This document shows, one piece after another, positions 17,997-27,160 of a DNA stretch of 64,000 bases. This stretch comes from Terriglobales bacterium. GTDB lineage: Bacteria; Acidobacteriota; Terriglobia; Terriglobales; Acidobacteriaceae. Within the stretch, counting starts at the first letter, position 1; the number at the start of each line of letters is the position of its first letter. The stretch covers positions 62,001 through 126,000 of the forward strand of contig JAICWP010000005.1 of NCBI GenBank assembly GCA_025934735.1, in the 5' to 3' direction. The position numbers and the translations under genes are program-made. The notes under the pieces were generated by a model. It saw nothing but the letters and a program-made list of their open reading frames with translations. It did not search any database and had not been told where the DNA came from.

Positions 17997-19373
17997 CTAC
18001 GCCGCGCCCTCGCCGGCCGCCTGCTCCGCCAATGCCTGCACGGTCTGCTTGAAAACGCGCCCGCGGTGCTCGTAATTCTCGAACTGGTCGAAGCTGGCGC
18101 AGGCTGGGGCCAGCAAGACGATGTCCCCTTCTTGGGCCGAGGCTGCCGCCCGCTTGACTGCTGCGTCGAGCGTGCCCGCGCGCACCACCTCCACCGCGTC
18201 ACCGAGGTGCGCCTCGATTTTTTCCGCCGCCGCCCCGATGGTGTAAACCCGCCGTACCCGCTCCTTCAACAGCGGCTTGAGCACGGTGTAGTCGCTGCCT
18301 TTGTCCTTGCCGCCAAGAATCAGGTGGATGTTGGCGGAAAACGATTCCAGCGCCTTGATGGTGGCATCCACGTTGGTGGCCTTGGAATCGTTGTAGAACT
18401 CCACCCCACGCACCGTGGCCACATATTCCAGGCGATGCTCCACCGCCTTGAATTCCTGCACGGCCCGCCGGATGCGCTGCGGTTCCGTGTGCACCAGCAT
18501 GCCCGCGCACACTGCCGCCAGCACGTTCTCCAGATTGTGCGCGCCCTTGAGCTTGATTTTACTTACTGGCATGATCTCGCGTTCCTGGCCGCCATCGCGA
18601 AAAACAATCTGGCCGCTGCGGACCCAGGCGCCGGACTCTACTTCCGTCTTGCGGCTGAACCAGATTTTGCGTGCCCTTGTCCGGCCGGCTAAGCCAACGC
18701 AGGTGGGATCGTCAGCGTTGAGCACGGCAAAGTCTTCGCCGGTTTGGTTCTCAAAGATCCGCGCCTTGGCGTCCACGTACGCCTCAAACGTGCTGTGCCG
18801 GTCGAGGTGGTCGGGAGTAATGTTCAGCACCACCGCAATAAAAGGACGGAAGGTCTCGATGGTTTCGAGTTGGAAGCTGGAAACCTCCAGGACAACATAG
18901 CTGCCATCCGTGCTCTGGTCCACCAGGGAGATGGCGGCGGTTCCGATGTTGCCGCCCACCAGCGATTCCCGCCCGCCCATGGCGATGACTTCGCCCGTCA
19001 GCGCCGTGGTAGTGGTCTTGCCGTTGGAGCCGGTGATGGCCACGATTCGTCCCTTGAGAAAGCGCGCCGCCAGCTCAATCTCGCCGATCACCGGAATCCC
19101 CCGCTCGCGCGCCTGCGCCAGTTGCGGCGCGTCCACCGGCACGCCCGGGCTGACCACGATCAAGTCTTGGCCGCGGAACGTCCGCTCGCCATGCCCGCCG
19201 GTTTCCAGCGTGATGCCCTGGTCCAGCAGCTTGGGGATTTCCCCGCGCAGTTCGTCCTGGCTCTTGGTATCGGAAACCGTGACCCGCGCACCCCGCGCCT
19301 TCAGAAACAGCGCCGAGGCCACCCCAGACTTTCCCAGGCCGACTACCAGCACGCTTTGGTTTTTTAAGTTCAA
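17997..19373 (-). CDS. murD: UDP-N-acetylmuramoyl-L-alanine--D-glutamate ligase
   Basis: A 458-aa Mur ligase that adds D-Glu to UDP-MurNAc-L-Ala. Visible features are the N-terminal VLVVGLGKSGVASALFL, the P-loop TGSNGKTTTTAL near residue 115, NITPDHLDRHSTFEAY near 190, the HRLEYV block and YNDSKATNVDATIKAL in the middle, and LILGGKDKG with LLAPACASFDQFENYEHRG at the C-terminus. All are standard MurD blocks and length is typical. It follows mraY at 140 bp and precedes ftsW. Confidence 0.97.
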   Translation of the reverse strand: MNLKNQSVLVVGLGKSGVASALFLKARGARVTVSDTKSQDELRGEIPKLLDQGITLETGGHGERTFRGQDLIVVSPGVPVDAPQLAQARERGIPVIGEIELAARFLKGRIVAITGSNGKTTTTALTGEVIAMGGRESLVGGNIGTAAISLVDQSTDGSYVVLEVSSFQLETIETFRPFIAVVLNITPDHLDRHSTFEAYVDAKARIFENQTGEDFAVLNADDPTCVGLAGRTRARKIWFSRKTEVESGAWVRSGQIVFRDGGQEREIMPVSKIKLKGAHNLENVLAAVCAGMLVHTEPQRIRRAVQEFKAVEHRLEYVATVRGVEFYNDSKATNVDATIKALESFSANIHLILGGKDKGSDYTVLKPLLKERVRRVYTIGAAAEKIEAHLGDAVEVVRAGTLDAAVKRAAASAQEGDIVLLAPACASFDQFENYEHRGRVFKQTVQALAEQAAGEGAA

Positions 19374-19513
19374 GCTATTTAGCTGACTGGCTGGCTAGCT
19401 TCCTGGCTCTCGGATTTCGGCTCCGACGTTTGCCAACCTGCCCTAGTCTGTGGCCGAAAGCCGAGGGTCGCAGGCCGATGGCCCTTCCCGCATTCTGCCA
19501 CTCCCCTGCCCGC

Positions 19514-20647
19514 CTACCTTAACTTGAGCGTGGTTAGAGCAAAAAGTGCAAACACCAGCGACGCGATCCAGAAGCGCACGATGATCTTCGACTCCGACCA
19601 GCCCAGCAGCTCGAAGTGATGGTGCAGCGGCGCCATCTTAAAAATGCGTTTGTGGCGCAGCTTGTAGGAGGCCACCTGCAGGATCACCGATACCGCCTCA
19701 ATCACGAATATTCCGCCAATAAAGGGCAGCAGTAGTTCCTGCTTGATCATGACCGCCACCGTGCCGATGGCGCCGCCCAGGGCCAGCGAGCCTACGTCGC
19801 CCATGAACACCTCGGCCGGGTGCGCGTTATACCAGAGAAAGCCGATGGCCGCACCCACCATGGCGCCGCAGAATACGGTCAGTTCGCCCACCTGTGGCAT
19901 GCGCTGCAGTTCCAGGTAATTGGCAAAAGCGGCATGGCCGCTGATGTAGGTGAGCACCGCCAGCGCGCCTGCTGCAATGATGGTGCAGCCGATGGCCAGC
20001 CCGTCCAGCCCGTCCGTGAGGTTCACCGCGTTGCTCGACCCCACGATCACCAGCACCACGAAGCCGATGAAGGGCAGGAACGAAAACAGCCACATGTGGG
20101 GAATCACCAACCACCGGTCCACCACCAGGTCCGGCCGGAACGTCTTCACGAAGGGCACAATCAGCTTGGTGGAGTACAAGCCCCGGGTTTGCAGCCCGAT
20201 GAGCGCAATGGCGATGAGCACGCTGGTGGTGATCTGCAGCAGCAGCTTGGTGCGCCCGGTCAGCCCCAGGTTGCGGCGATGCACCGTTTTCAAATAGTCG
20301 TCGGCGAAACCGATGCCGGCAAAGGCTGCGGTAGAGAGCACCGCCACCCAGATAAATTTATTGCTCAGGTCCGCCCACAACAGGGTAGGAACAATGATGG
20401 AGATGGCGATCAGCACGCCACCCATGGTCGGGGTTCCGGCTTTCTTATGGTGCGCCTGCGGGCCCTCTTCGCGGATGAACTGCCCGATCTGGAAGTCGCG
20501 AAGGCGGTTGATCACCAGCGGCCCGATAATCAATCCCGTGAACAACGCCGTCAGGCTGGCAAAGGCGGTGCGGAAGGTCAAAAACCGGAAGATGCGGAAG
20601 GGCGAAAAATAATGAAATAGTTTCAGGTACAGCAACCAGTAGAGCAA
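19514..20647 (-). CDS. mraY: Phospho-N-acetylmuramoyl-pentapeptide transferase
   Basis: A 377-aa integral membrane enzyme that makes lipid I from UDP-MurNAc-pentapeptide and undecaprenyl phosphate. Hallmarks are the substrate loop EEGPQAHHKKAGTPTMGG, the Mg-binding FADDYLK near residue 118, NLTDGLDGLAIG near 215, MGDVGSLALGG near 285 and the cytoplasmic PLHHHFELLGWSE. About ten membrane helices are visible. It follows murF after 63 bp, in canonical order. Confidence 0.97.
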   Translation of the reverse strand: MLYWLLYLKLFHYFSPFRIFRFLTFRTAFASLTALFTGLIIGPLVINRLRDFQIGQFIREEGPQAHHKKAGTPTMGGVLIAISIIVPTLLWADLSNKFIWVAVLSTAAFAGIGFADDYLKTVHRRNLGLTGRTKLLLQITTSVLIAIALIGLQTRGLYSTKLIVPFVKTFRPDLVVDRWLVIPHMWLFSFLPFIGFVVLVIVGSSNAVNLTDGLDGLAIGCTIIAAGALAVLTYISGHAAFANYLELQRMPQVGELTVFCGAMVGAAIGFLWYNAHPAEVFMGDVGSLALGGAIGTVAVMIKQELLLPFIGGIFVIEAVSVILQVASYKLRHKRIFKMAPLHHHFELLGWSESKIIVRFWIASLVFALFALTTLKLR

Positions 20648-20710
20648 TCGTCCTCCCTGCAGATCCGCAGCCTACCAACGTTTGCGGCGGGCGAGACCCC
20701 CGCCGGAAGC

Positions 20711-22111
20711 CTACTTTCCTGCCTGCAACGCACTACTCGGCGTGGTCACCCGCGCGCGCCATCGTTCCAGGGCTTTCTCCAGCCGTACCCCGCGCGAAGC
20801 CTTGAGCAGGACGGCATCGCCGGAACGCGCTTCACGGGCCAGCCACTCGCCCGCTTCTTCCGGAGTCGCCATGAACTGCGCCCGCATTCCTGCTTTTCGT
20901 GCGCCTTCCACCATGTGCTCGGCCGCGCCCCGCACTCCCACCAGCACACTCACGCCGCGCTTGGCCATGCGCAGTCCGCATTCGCGGTGCAGTTCCGGGC
21001 CCGCCGGACCTAACTCCAGCATCTCTCCTGCCACCACAATCCGGCGCTGCGCCGGCAAAGCCATCAGGGCATCCACCATGGCATCAAGGGCTTTTGGATT
21101 CGAATTGTAGCAATCATTGATAACGGTAGCGTCGCCAACTTCGATCAACTGGCCTCGCTTATCCGCGGGAGCCAGATTGGCCAGCGCGGCCGCCGCGTCC
21201 GCTAGAGGAATGCCCTGCTCCAGCGCTACTGCGACAGCCGCCAGAGCATTAGGAATGTTGTGTGCGCCTACCAATGGCAAGGTGGCGGGCTCGCGGCCGC
21301 CGCCTGCGGCAATCTCGAACGCCGAACCCCGGGCGCCGCGAAGCTCGATGTGTTCGGCGCTAACGTTGGCCGGATTCGTCACCCCGAAGGTCACCACCTT
21401 GCCGGCAAATCCGCGCCCAAAATGCGAAACGTATTCGTCGTCGGCATTCAGTACCGCGGTTCCGCTGGCCGGTAGCGCCTGAACCAGTTCGTGCTTGGCC
21501 CGCGCAATCTCCGCCACCGATTTGAAAAACTCCAGGTGAACTGGCGCCACGCAGGTCACCACGCCGATTTCCGGCTGGGCGATGCGCGCCAGCTCGCGGA
21601 TTTCGCCCAGGTGCGACATGCCCATCTCGATGACCGCCACCTCGTGCTCCGGCTCCAGCCGCAGCAGCATGAGCGGAAGCCCGAAGTGGTTGTTCAGGTT
21701 GCCCTCGGACTTGTGCACCCGAAAGCGTGTGGCCAGCAGGTGGGCGATGGCTTCCTTGGTGGTGGTCTTGCCCGCCGAGCCGGTAATGCCCACCACCGGC
21801 TTGCCCCAGGCGCGGCGCACCGCAGCCGCCAGCTTCTGCAGCGCCGCCAGGGTCTCCTCCACGGCCATCAGGCGCGAGGGGGACGGAAAACTCGCCAGCC
21901 GGTCAGCCGCCACCACGGCGGCCACGGCGCCCCGGTCCAGCGCCTGAGCAACGAAGTCGTGCCCGTCCAGCCGCTCGCCTTTCACCGCAAAGAACAGCTC
22001 GCCGTGCCGCAGAGTGCGCGAATCAATGGAGTAGCCCTGGGCAACGGCGGCCGGGTCAAACTCACCGCTGCCGGAAATGAATTCCGCGATGCGCGCCAGC
22101 GGCAGTTTCAC
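20711..22111 (-). CDS. murF: UDP-N-acetylmuramoyl-tripeptide--D-alanyl-D-alanine ligase
   Basis: A 466-aa Mur ligase that adds D-Ala-D-Ala to the UDP-MurNAc-tripeptide. It shows YSIDSRTLRHGELFFAVKGERLDGHDFV at the N-terminus (in separate strands), the P-loop TGSAGKTTTKEAI near residue 120, EMGMSHLGEI near 165 and NDCYNSNPKALDAM near 330. Its ATG overlaps the murE stop by 4 bp (ATGA), so the two are translationally coupled. Domain order and length are typical. Confidence 0.96.
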   Translation of the reverse strand: MKLPLARIAEFISGSGEFDPAAVAQGYSIDSRTLRHGELFFAVKGERLDGHDFVAQALDRGAVAAVVAADRLASFPSPSRLMAVEETLAALQKLAAAVRRAWGKPVVGITGSAGKTTTKEAIAHLLATRFRVHKSEGNLNNHFGLPLMLLRLEPEHEVAVIEMGMSHLGEIRELARIAQPEIGVVTCVAPVHLEFFKSVAEIARAKHELVQALPASGTAVLNADDEYVSHFGRGFAGKVVTFGVTNPANVSAEHIELRGARGSAFEIAAGGGREPATLPLVGAHNIPNALAAVAVALEQGIPLADAAAALANLAPADKRGQLIEVGDATVINDCYNSNPKALDAMVDALMALPAQRRIVVAGEMLELGPAGPELHRECGLRMAKRGVSVLVGVRGAAEHMVEGARKAGMRAQFMATPEEAGEWLAREARSGDAVLLKASRGVRLEKALERWRARVTTPSSALQAGK

Positions 22112-23640
22112 GGCTTGCTCCCCGCGGCCCGGGAAGCCGGCATGGCATCTTCGCAGTAGCCCAGAGTGACCAATGCGGCGCGCACCACTTCCACATCATC
22201 AAAGGGCGCCGAACCGGCGCGCGTGACCTGCACCTTCTCGTGGCCCTTGCCCGCCAGCAGGACAATATCGCCGGCGCGCGCCTCACCCAGGGCCAGCAGA
22301 ATGGCTTTCCGGCGGTCGGGTTCGCTCACATAACGTGTTCCGGTGCGCTGCAAGCCGGTGAGCGCGTCATTGATGATGGTGAGTGGATCCTCGCTGCGCG
22401 GGTTATCGGAAGTGAGTACCACGAAATCGCTGCCCCGGCCGGCGGCTTCGCCCATCAGCGGACGCTTGGCGCGGTCGCGGTCGCCGCCGCACCCGAACAG
22501 GGTGATGACGCGCGCCTTGCGCGGGCCGCGGGAGACGAACTCGCGCGCCAGCGCGGTCAGATTGCGCAGCGCGTCATCGGTGTGCGCGTAGTCCACCACG
22601 ACAGTGAAGGGCTGCCCGCAATCCACCAGCTCAAATCGTCCCGGCACTCGCGTCAGCGCTCCCACGCCCCGGGTGATGGCATCGCCGCTGCAGCCGCGCG
22701 CCCAGGCGGCCGCGGCCGCGGCCAGCACGTTATACACATTCACCTTTCCAATCAGCGGCGAGAAAATGGGCAGGTCGCCCACCGGAGTCACCATGCGGAA
22801 GCGCGTGCCCCGCGGCGTGATCTCCATTTCCCGGGCGCAGAATTCACCTTTAGCTAGCCCGTAGCCCACCAACTGCGACTTCTTTTTTTTGCTCAGCGCC
22901 ACCAGGCGGGCGCCGTATTCGTCTTCCAGATTCAGTACCGCCACTCGCGGCGGCTCCGTGCCGCAGCCTTCAAACAGCTTTTGCTTGGCGGCAAAGTATT
23001 CTTCGAAAGTGCGGTGGTAATCGAGATGATCGCGGGTGAGGTTGGTAAACACGGCCGTGTCGAACGGAATCCCGAAGGTGCGTTCCTGGGCGAGCGCGTG
23101 CGACGAGACTTCCATGACCGCTTCAGTCGCGCCCGCTTGCCACGCCTCCGCAAACAGCCGGTTCAGCTCCAGTGATTCCGGCGTGGTGTGCGGCGCGGGC
23201 AGGATCTGGCCCGCAACGTGGTACTCGATGGTGCCCACCAACGCGGTGCTTCGACCCGCGGCCATCAAAATAGATTCGACCACAAATGCGGTGGTGCTTT
23301 TGCCGTTGGTGCCGGTAATGCCGGTTATGGCCAGCTTCTCTGCCGGCCGATGATAGAAGTTGGCGCTCAGGCGGGCCAATGCGCGCCGGCCATGCGCCAC
23401 CCGCGCCCAAGCGGCAATGCCCGCGGGCGCCACAAAATTTGGCGAATCGCTGACCACGGCCACGGCCCCGGCAGCGACAGCTGTGGCGATAAATTGGTTG
23501 CCGTCGCTGCTCTCCCCCTGCATGGCCACGAACAGACACCCCGGCCGCACGCGGCGGGAATCGTATTCCACACCGCTGACCTCGGCGTCGCCGGCTTGCG
23601 CCAGGACCTCCACCCCGTCCAGAAGTTGTTGGAAGGTCAT
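22108..23640 (-). CDS. murE: UDP-MurNAc-L-Ala-D-Glu:meso-diaminopimelate ligase
   Basis: A 510-aa Mur ligase adding the third residue of the stem peptide. The P-loop is TGTNGKSTTAF (residues 109-119), with EVSSHAL near 177 and NLTRDHLDYH near 200. The specificity loop reads SDNPRSEDP, and Asn-Pro-Arg at 413-415 marks enzymes that add meso-diaminopimelate rather than lysine, so a DAP-type (A1-gamma) peptidoglycan is expected. The C-terminus carries LLAGKGHEKVQ. It overlaps murF by 4 bp. Confidence 0.96.
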   Translation of the reverse strand: MTFQQLLDGVEVLAQAGDAEVSGVEYDSRRVRPGCLFVAMQGESSDGNQFIATAVAAGAVAVVSDSPNFVAPAGIAAWARVAHGRRALARLSANFYHRPAEKLAITGITGTNGKSTTAFVVESILMAAGRSTALVGTIEYHVAGQILPAPHTTPESLELNRLFAEAWQAGATEAVMEVSSHALAQERTFGIPFDTAVFTNLTRDHLDYHRTFEEYFAAKQKLFEGCGTEPPRVAVLNLEDEYGARLVALSKKKKSQLVGYGLAKGEFCAREMEITPRGTRFRMVTPVGDLPIFSPLIGKVNVYNVLAAAAAAWARGCSGDAITRGVGALTRVPGRFELVDCGQPFTVVVDYAHTDDALRNLTALAREFVSRGPRKARVITLFGCGGDRDRAKRPLMGEAAGRGSDFVVLTSDNPRSEDPLTIINDALTGLQRTGTRYVSEPDRRKAILLALGEARAGDIVLLAGKGHEKVQVTRAGSAPFDDVEVVRAALVTLGYCEDAMPASRAAGSKP

Positions 23641-23661
23641 CCCTTTACCACATTATAACTG

Positions 23662-23690
23662 TGTGGGGGCGGGGCTTTGCCCCGCGCCAC
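23662..23690. repeat. GGGGCGGGGCTTTGCCCC-type hairpin, copy 1
   Basis: A GC-rich hairpin (GGGGC-TTT-GCCCC core) sits upstream of murE. Similar elements are at 24330-24362 and 48432-48478. The last carries two opposite copies: GGGGCTCTGCCCC and GGGAAAGCCCCGCCCC. They lie only between genes. Confidence 0.6.
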
Positions 23691-23774
23691 GCCGTCTTTG
23701 GTCGCTGGTCGTTGGCCTGCGCGCATCTAGCGGCCTGTTGTTAACGACTAACGATCAACGCCTAACGGCCGTTC

Positions 23775-24278
23775 CTACTCCCCTGGCCGCAGCACCTTTT
23801 GCTGGCCACTGCCGGTCAGCTTCAGCTGGGAGCCCGCAGGATCGGCGCGCAACACGGTCGAGCCCGATCCCAGCCCGCTGAACAACAGCAGTTCTACGCC
23901 GTGCATGTCGCCCTGGATGTGCGCGATCTCGTGCGCGCGCTCGTCCGACATGTAGAGCAGGTCGCTCATCAACGTGGTCCGCATCCGGCCGGTATCGTCA
24001 TAGAAGCTGATGCCGTGCGGTCCCAAAGATGAGCGCAACCTGCCTTCCTGGTCGAGCATGTTGATGGCGGGATTGCCGTCGCGGCCGACCTCGATTCGCA
24101 CCCGTTCCCGGCCTTGGGCATCGCGCAGCACGAATTGCGAAGCCTCGAGCGCTTCCGGCGAAGGCCGCGCCTGGGCCATGCACAGCACCGCTACTACCGC
24201 TACCAGCCCTGCCGCAGCTCCGCGCTTGAGCCGACGGTTCTGCGCTTCCAGTTTGGTGAGGCGTTCTTCGAGCGTCAT
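23775..24278 (-). CDS. Conserved-looking membrane-anchored protein inside the dcw cluster
   Basis: I do not recognise this gene. The start at 24278 has a clear AGGAG and gives 167 aa; longer readings add an Arg/Ser-rich shadow. The N-terminus MTLEERLTKLEAQNRRLKR is a short coiled coil facing the cytoplasm. It is followed by one membrane helix (AAGLVAVVAVLCMAQA), then a periplasmic domain with recurring short strands (FVLRDAQGRERVRIEVG, INMLDQEGRLRSSLG, ISFYDDTGRMRTTL, each with a D-x-x-G-R turn). The repeats suggest a small beta-structured domain. It is encoded between ftsI and murE in the direction of the operon, so a wall- or division-related role is plausible but unproven. Confidence 0.7.
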   Translation of the reverse strand: MTLEERLTKLEAQNRRLKRGAAAGLVAVVAVLCMAQARPSPEALEASQFVLRDAQGRERVRIEVGRDGNPAINMLDQEGRLRSSLGPHGISFYDDTGRMRTTLMSDLLYMSDERAHEIAHIQGDMHGVELLLFSGLGSGSTVLRADPAGSQLKLTGSGQQKVLRPGE

Positions 24279-24329
24279 CGCACACTCCTGGGGAAAGTTG
24301 ATAAAGGAATGAGCATACTCTGAGTGGCC

Positions 24330-24362
24330 GTGCGGGGGCGGGCTTTGCCCCTGCCCGGACGG
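24330..24362. repeat. GGGGCGGGGCTTTGCCCC-type hairpin, copy 2
   Basis: GGGGGCGGGCTTTGCCCCTG belongs to the same family as 23662-23690 and lies in the 112-bp gap between ftsI and the 167-aa membrane protein gene. Confidence 0.55.
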
Positions 24363-24390
24363 GCGACACCCCTTCCCCACACATGTTTCC

Positions 24391-26556
24391 CTACTGCTCG
24401 AACCTGACCTCCACGCGCGCGCCCGCCGCCACATGCGATCCCGCCGCGGGCGACTGCTCCCGAGCCACGCCGTTGCCAATCGCGTCAAGTTCAATGCCGC
24501 TGTTCTGCGCAGCTTCGATCGCCGCACGCAGAGGCTTGCCGAAGAAGGAAGGCACCACGATGCCGCCCTGCTCCACATCCAGCACCACCGTGCCCGAACT
24601 CGGTACGCGGACCGGAGCCTCCGCTGGCTTGCTCTCAGGCCTTGACCGCATGGCTAGGGGCTCGGCTGTGACCGCGGCTACCGGCTCAACTCCAGAATCC
24701 CTGGGCTCACTTGGCGGCATCGGTCGCGACGGCTGAATCAGAGCGGCCTGTTCGGCGCCCGCAACATCCAGCGGCGCACCTAACCGATCCGGCGTGCCTT
24801 CTGCCACATCTTTTTCGGTGGCCGACTTGCTGGCCAGCAGCAATTGGCGCTCCTTCGGAATGTCCAGGTCGTGCGGCACGTGCATATATTCCAGCACCTG
24901 TTGCGCGACCTTCTGGAACAGCGGCGCCGCCACTATGCCGCCCTCGTGGCCATGGGTGATGGGTGAATCCAGAATGACCACAACCACCACGGCAGGATTA
25001 TTGACAGGAGCGAATCCGGCAAAGGAGGTTACGTACTTCGTATGGGAATAGGTGTGCGTGACCGGATCCACCTTCTGAGCCGTTCCGGTTTTGCCGGCTG
25101 TGGTGTAGCCCTCCAGCAACGCCTTGCGCCCGGTGCCGCGCAGAACCACGCCCTCCATCATCTGCTTCATCTCGGCGGCAGTGAGGCGGGCAATTACGCG
25201 GTGCTGGTCTCCGGGATGAAACACCACCGTCTGCGGCGTGCTGCGGGGCTCGAGGGTGCCGGCCACAATGTGCGGCGTCGTCCAGACTCCGTCATTGGCA
25301 ATGGTGGACACCATGGATGCAAGCTGGATTGGGGAAACGCCAATCTCCTGCCCAATGGAGATGGCGCCAATCGAAATCTTCGACCAGCGGTTCACCGCTT
25401 TGGCCATGCCCCGCGTCTCTCCCGGCAGGTCGATCCCGGTCTGCGAACCGAAGCCGTAACCGCGGATGTACTGGTAGAGGCGGTCGTCGCCCAGGCGAAG
25501 CCCGATCTTAATGGTGCCCACGTCGCTGGAATGGGCCAGCACGTCAGCCACCTTCATCACGCCAAACGGATGCCAGTCGTGTATGCGCCGGCCAGCCACC
25601 ACGATGGAACCCATCTGGCAATCCACCAGCTCGTTGGGGTTGGTCAGATGCTGGTCAATGGCGGCTGAGAGCGTTACCAGCTTAAACGTCGAGCCCGGCT
25701 CATAGATGTCGCTGATGGCGCGGTTGTTGAGTTCCTCAGGCCGAATCTTTTTGCTCAGGTTGGGATTGAACGTAGGCCGGTTGGCCAGAGCCAGGATTTC
25801 TCCGGTGTGCGGATTCTCTACGATCACCGTGCCGGCGGCGGCACTGTTTTCCCGAATCGCATTATCCAGTTCGCGCTCGGCGATGTACTGGATGGCCTGG
25901 TCAACCGTGAGCACCACGTTTTCGCCCGGCTCCGGCTGGCGTTCCACCCGTCCAAACCAGCGCTTGCGAGCGTCCACCGAGATGAGCATGCGCCCGGGCT
26001 GACCGCGCAGCTCATCATCGAATTCGCGTTCTATCCCGCTCAGCCCCTCGTCATCCATACCTACGTAGCCCAGCACCTGGGCGGCCAGCTCGCGCTTGGG
26101 ATAGAAGCGCTTGGATTCCTTTTGGAAGTAGACGCCGCGCAGGTTGAGGGCGCGCACCCGGTCGCTGGCGTCAGCATCCACTTTGCGCGCCACCCAGCAG
26201 AAGGTGCGCGAAGCGCGGAAGCGGGCCCGCACCTCGGCGGGATCGAGCTTCAGGATGTGCGCCAGCAGCGTGGCCGCGGTGTTGGGATCGGGAATTTCAC
26301 TGGGCACCGCGAAGATGGAGTCCACCGCGATGGACATGGCCAGTTCGTGCCCGCTGCGATCGAAGATGAGCCCACGGCGCGGCGCCACTTCGATGGTGCG
26401 CTGCTGCTGGCGTTGCGCGTGCTGCTCCAGCTTGCCGTAATCGAACACTTGCAGCTGCACCAGGCGCCCGCAGATCAGCAGCGCCCACAAGGCGAAAACC
26501 ACCGCCAAAATATAAATGCGTTTCTGTGCGTCCTTGCCCGGATTACTCGCTGCCAC
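24391..26556 (-). CDS. ftsI: Division-specific transpeptidase FtsI (PBP3-like) with PASTA domain
   Basis: A 721-aa class B penicillin-binding protein. It has one membrane helix (residues 13-32), a PBP dimerisation domain beginning at APRRGLIFDRSGHELA, then the transpeptidase domain with STFK (Ser289), an SSD motif at 343-345 instead of the usual SxN, and KTG at 489-491. A proline-rich linker precedes one C-terminal PASTA domain (about 650-721, VPSFFGKPLRAAIEAAQ). The protein cross-links septal peptidoglycan with FtsW. PASTA domains are typical of Gram-positive PBP2x and of acidobacterial FtsI, while E. coli FtsI lacks one. It lies directly after ftsL. Confidence 0.94.
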   Translation of the reverse strand: MAASNPGKDAQKRIYILAVVFALWALLICGRLVQLQVFDYGKLEQHAQRQQQRTIEVAPRRGLIFDRSGHELAMSIAVDSIFAVPSEIPDPNTAATLLAHILKLDPAEVRARFRASRTFCWVARKVDADASDRVRALNLRGVYFQKESKRFYPKRELAAQVLGYVGMDDEGLSGIEREFDDELRGQPGRMLISVDARKRWFGRVERQPEPGENVVLTVDQAIQYIAERELDNAIRENSAAAGTVIVENPHTGEILALANRPTFNPNLSKKIRPEELNNRAISDIYEPGSTFKLVTLSAAIDQHLTNPNELVDCQMGSIVVAGRRIHDWHPFGVMKVADVLAHSSDVGTIKIGLRLGDDRLYQYIRGYGFGSQTGIDLPGETRGMAKAVNRWSKISIGAISIGQEIGVSPIQLASMVSTIANDGVWTTPHIVAGTLEPRSTPQTVVFHPGDQHRVIARLTAAEMKQMMEGVVLRGTGRKALLEGYTTAGKTGTAQKVDPVTHTYSHTKYVTSFAGFAPVNNPAVVVVVILDSPITHGHEGGIVAAPLFQKVAQQVLEYMHVPHDLDIPKERQLLLASKSATEKDVAEGTPDRLGAPLDVAGAEQAALIQPSRPMPPSEPRDSGVEPVAAVTAEPLAMRSRPESKPAEAPVRVPSSGTVVLDVEQGGIVVPSFFGKPLRAAIEAAQNSGIELDAIGNGVAREQSPAAGSHVAAGARVEVRFEQ

Positions 26557-26689
26557 GCCGCCCTCTGAAATCGTGCCGTTGCCGGATCGAAGAGTTCTGC
26601 CTCAGGGCCGGATTCTCATCCAGCCTAAGACAAGAATGGCAGCCCAAAGCCAGGCTGCCAGCTTGCTTCCGAGAAACCGTTCGCCTGGT

Positions 26690-27160
26690 TTATCGCGCAG
26701 ACACCACCGAAACCGGGTTAGCCACGCTGGCCATCTGCGGCGCGATGGGATCGGGCTGCGCGGTATCCAGCATGATGACCTGCCCCGCCGTCGGCGATTG
26801 CAAGCCCATGTGCCGCGCCAGCTGGTCGATCCGCCCGGGATCGCGCAGCGAAGCGTCCTCCAGCCGCAGCGCCCGGTTGATTTCCACCAGTCCAGACTTC
26901 TGCGCCTGTAGGGCTTCAATGCGATAGCCGTATTCGATGGCACTGAAGTGCTGCCACGCATAGGTCATGACCAGCAGGAACAGGCAGCAGATCGTGGCCA
27001 GGAACATGGCCATCTCGCGCGTGCGCTTGGGATCCGCCACCCGCACCACCCGCGAGTTATCAATATTTTTGCCGAAATAAACTTCCGGCGTGCCCGTCCA
27101 GCAGGGGTTGCGCCGCGCCGCTCGCAGAGAGGAGGAAGCCATGGCTGGGGCTGCCATCAT
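26690..27160 (-). CDS. ftsL: FtsL-like division protein
   Basis: A 156-aa bitopic protein: a basic cytoplasmic arm, one membrane helix (MAMFLATICCLFLLVMTYAW, about residues 50-69), then a periplasmic segment with heptad pattern (YRIEALQAQKSGLVEINRAL, RLEDASLRDP), ending DQLARHMGLQSPTAGQVIML. Size, topology and place between rsmH and ftsI identify FtsL, whose sequence is poorly conserved across phyla. FtsL forms a coiled coil with FtsB and activates FtsWI. The first ATG overlaps the stop of the small upstream ORF as ATGA. Confidence 0.8.
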   Translation of the reverse strand: MMAAPAMASSSLRAARRNPCWTGTPEVYFGKNIDNSRVVRVADPKRTREMAMFLATICCLFLLVMTYAWQHFSAIEYGYRIEALQAQKSGLVEINRALRLEDASLRDPGRIDQLARHMGLQSPTAGQVIMLDTAQPDPIAPQMASVANPVSVVSAR

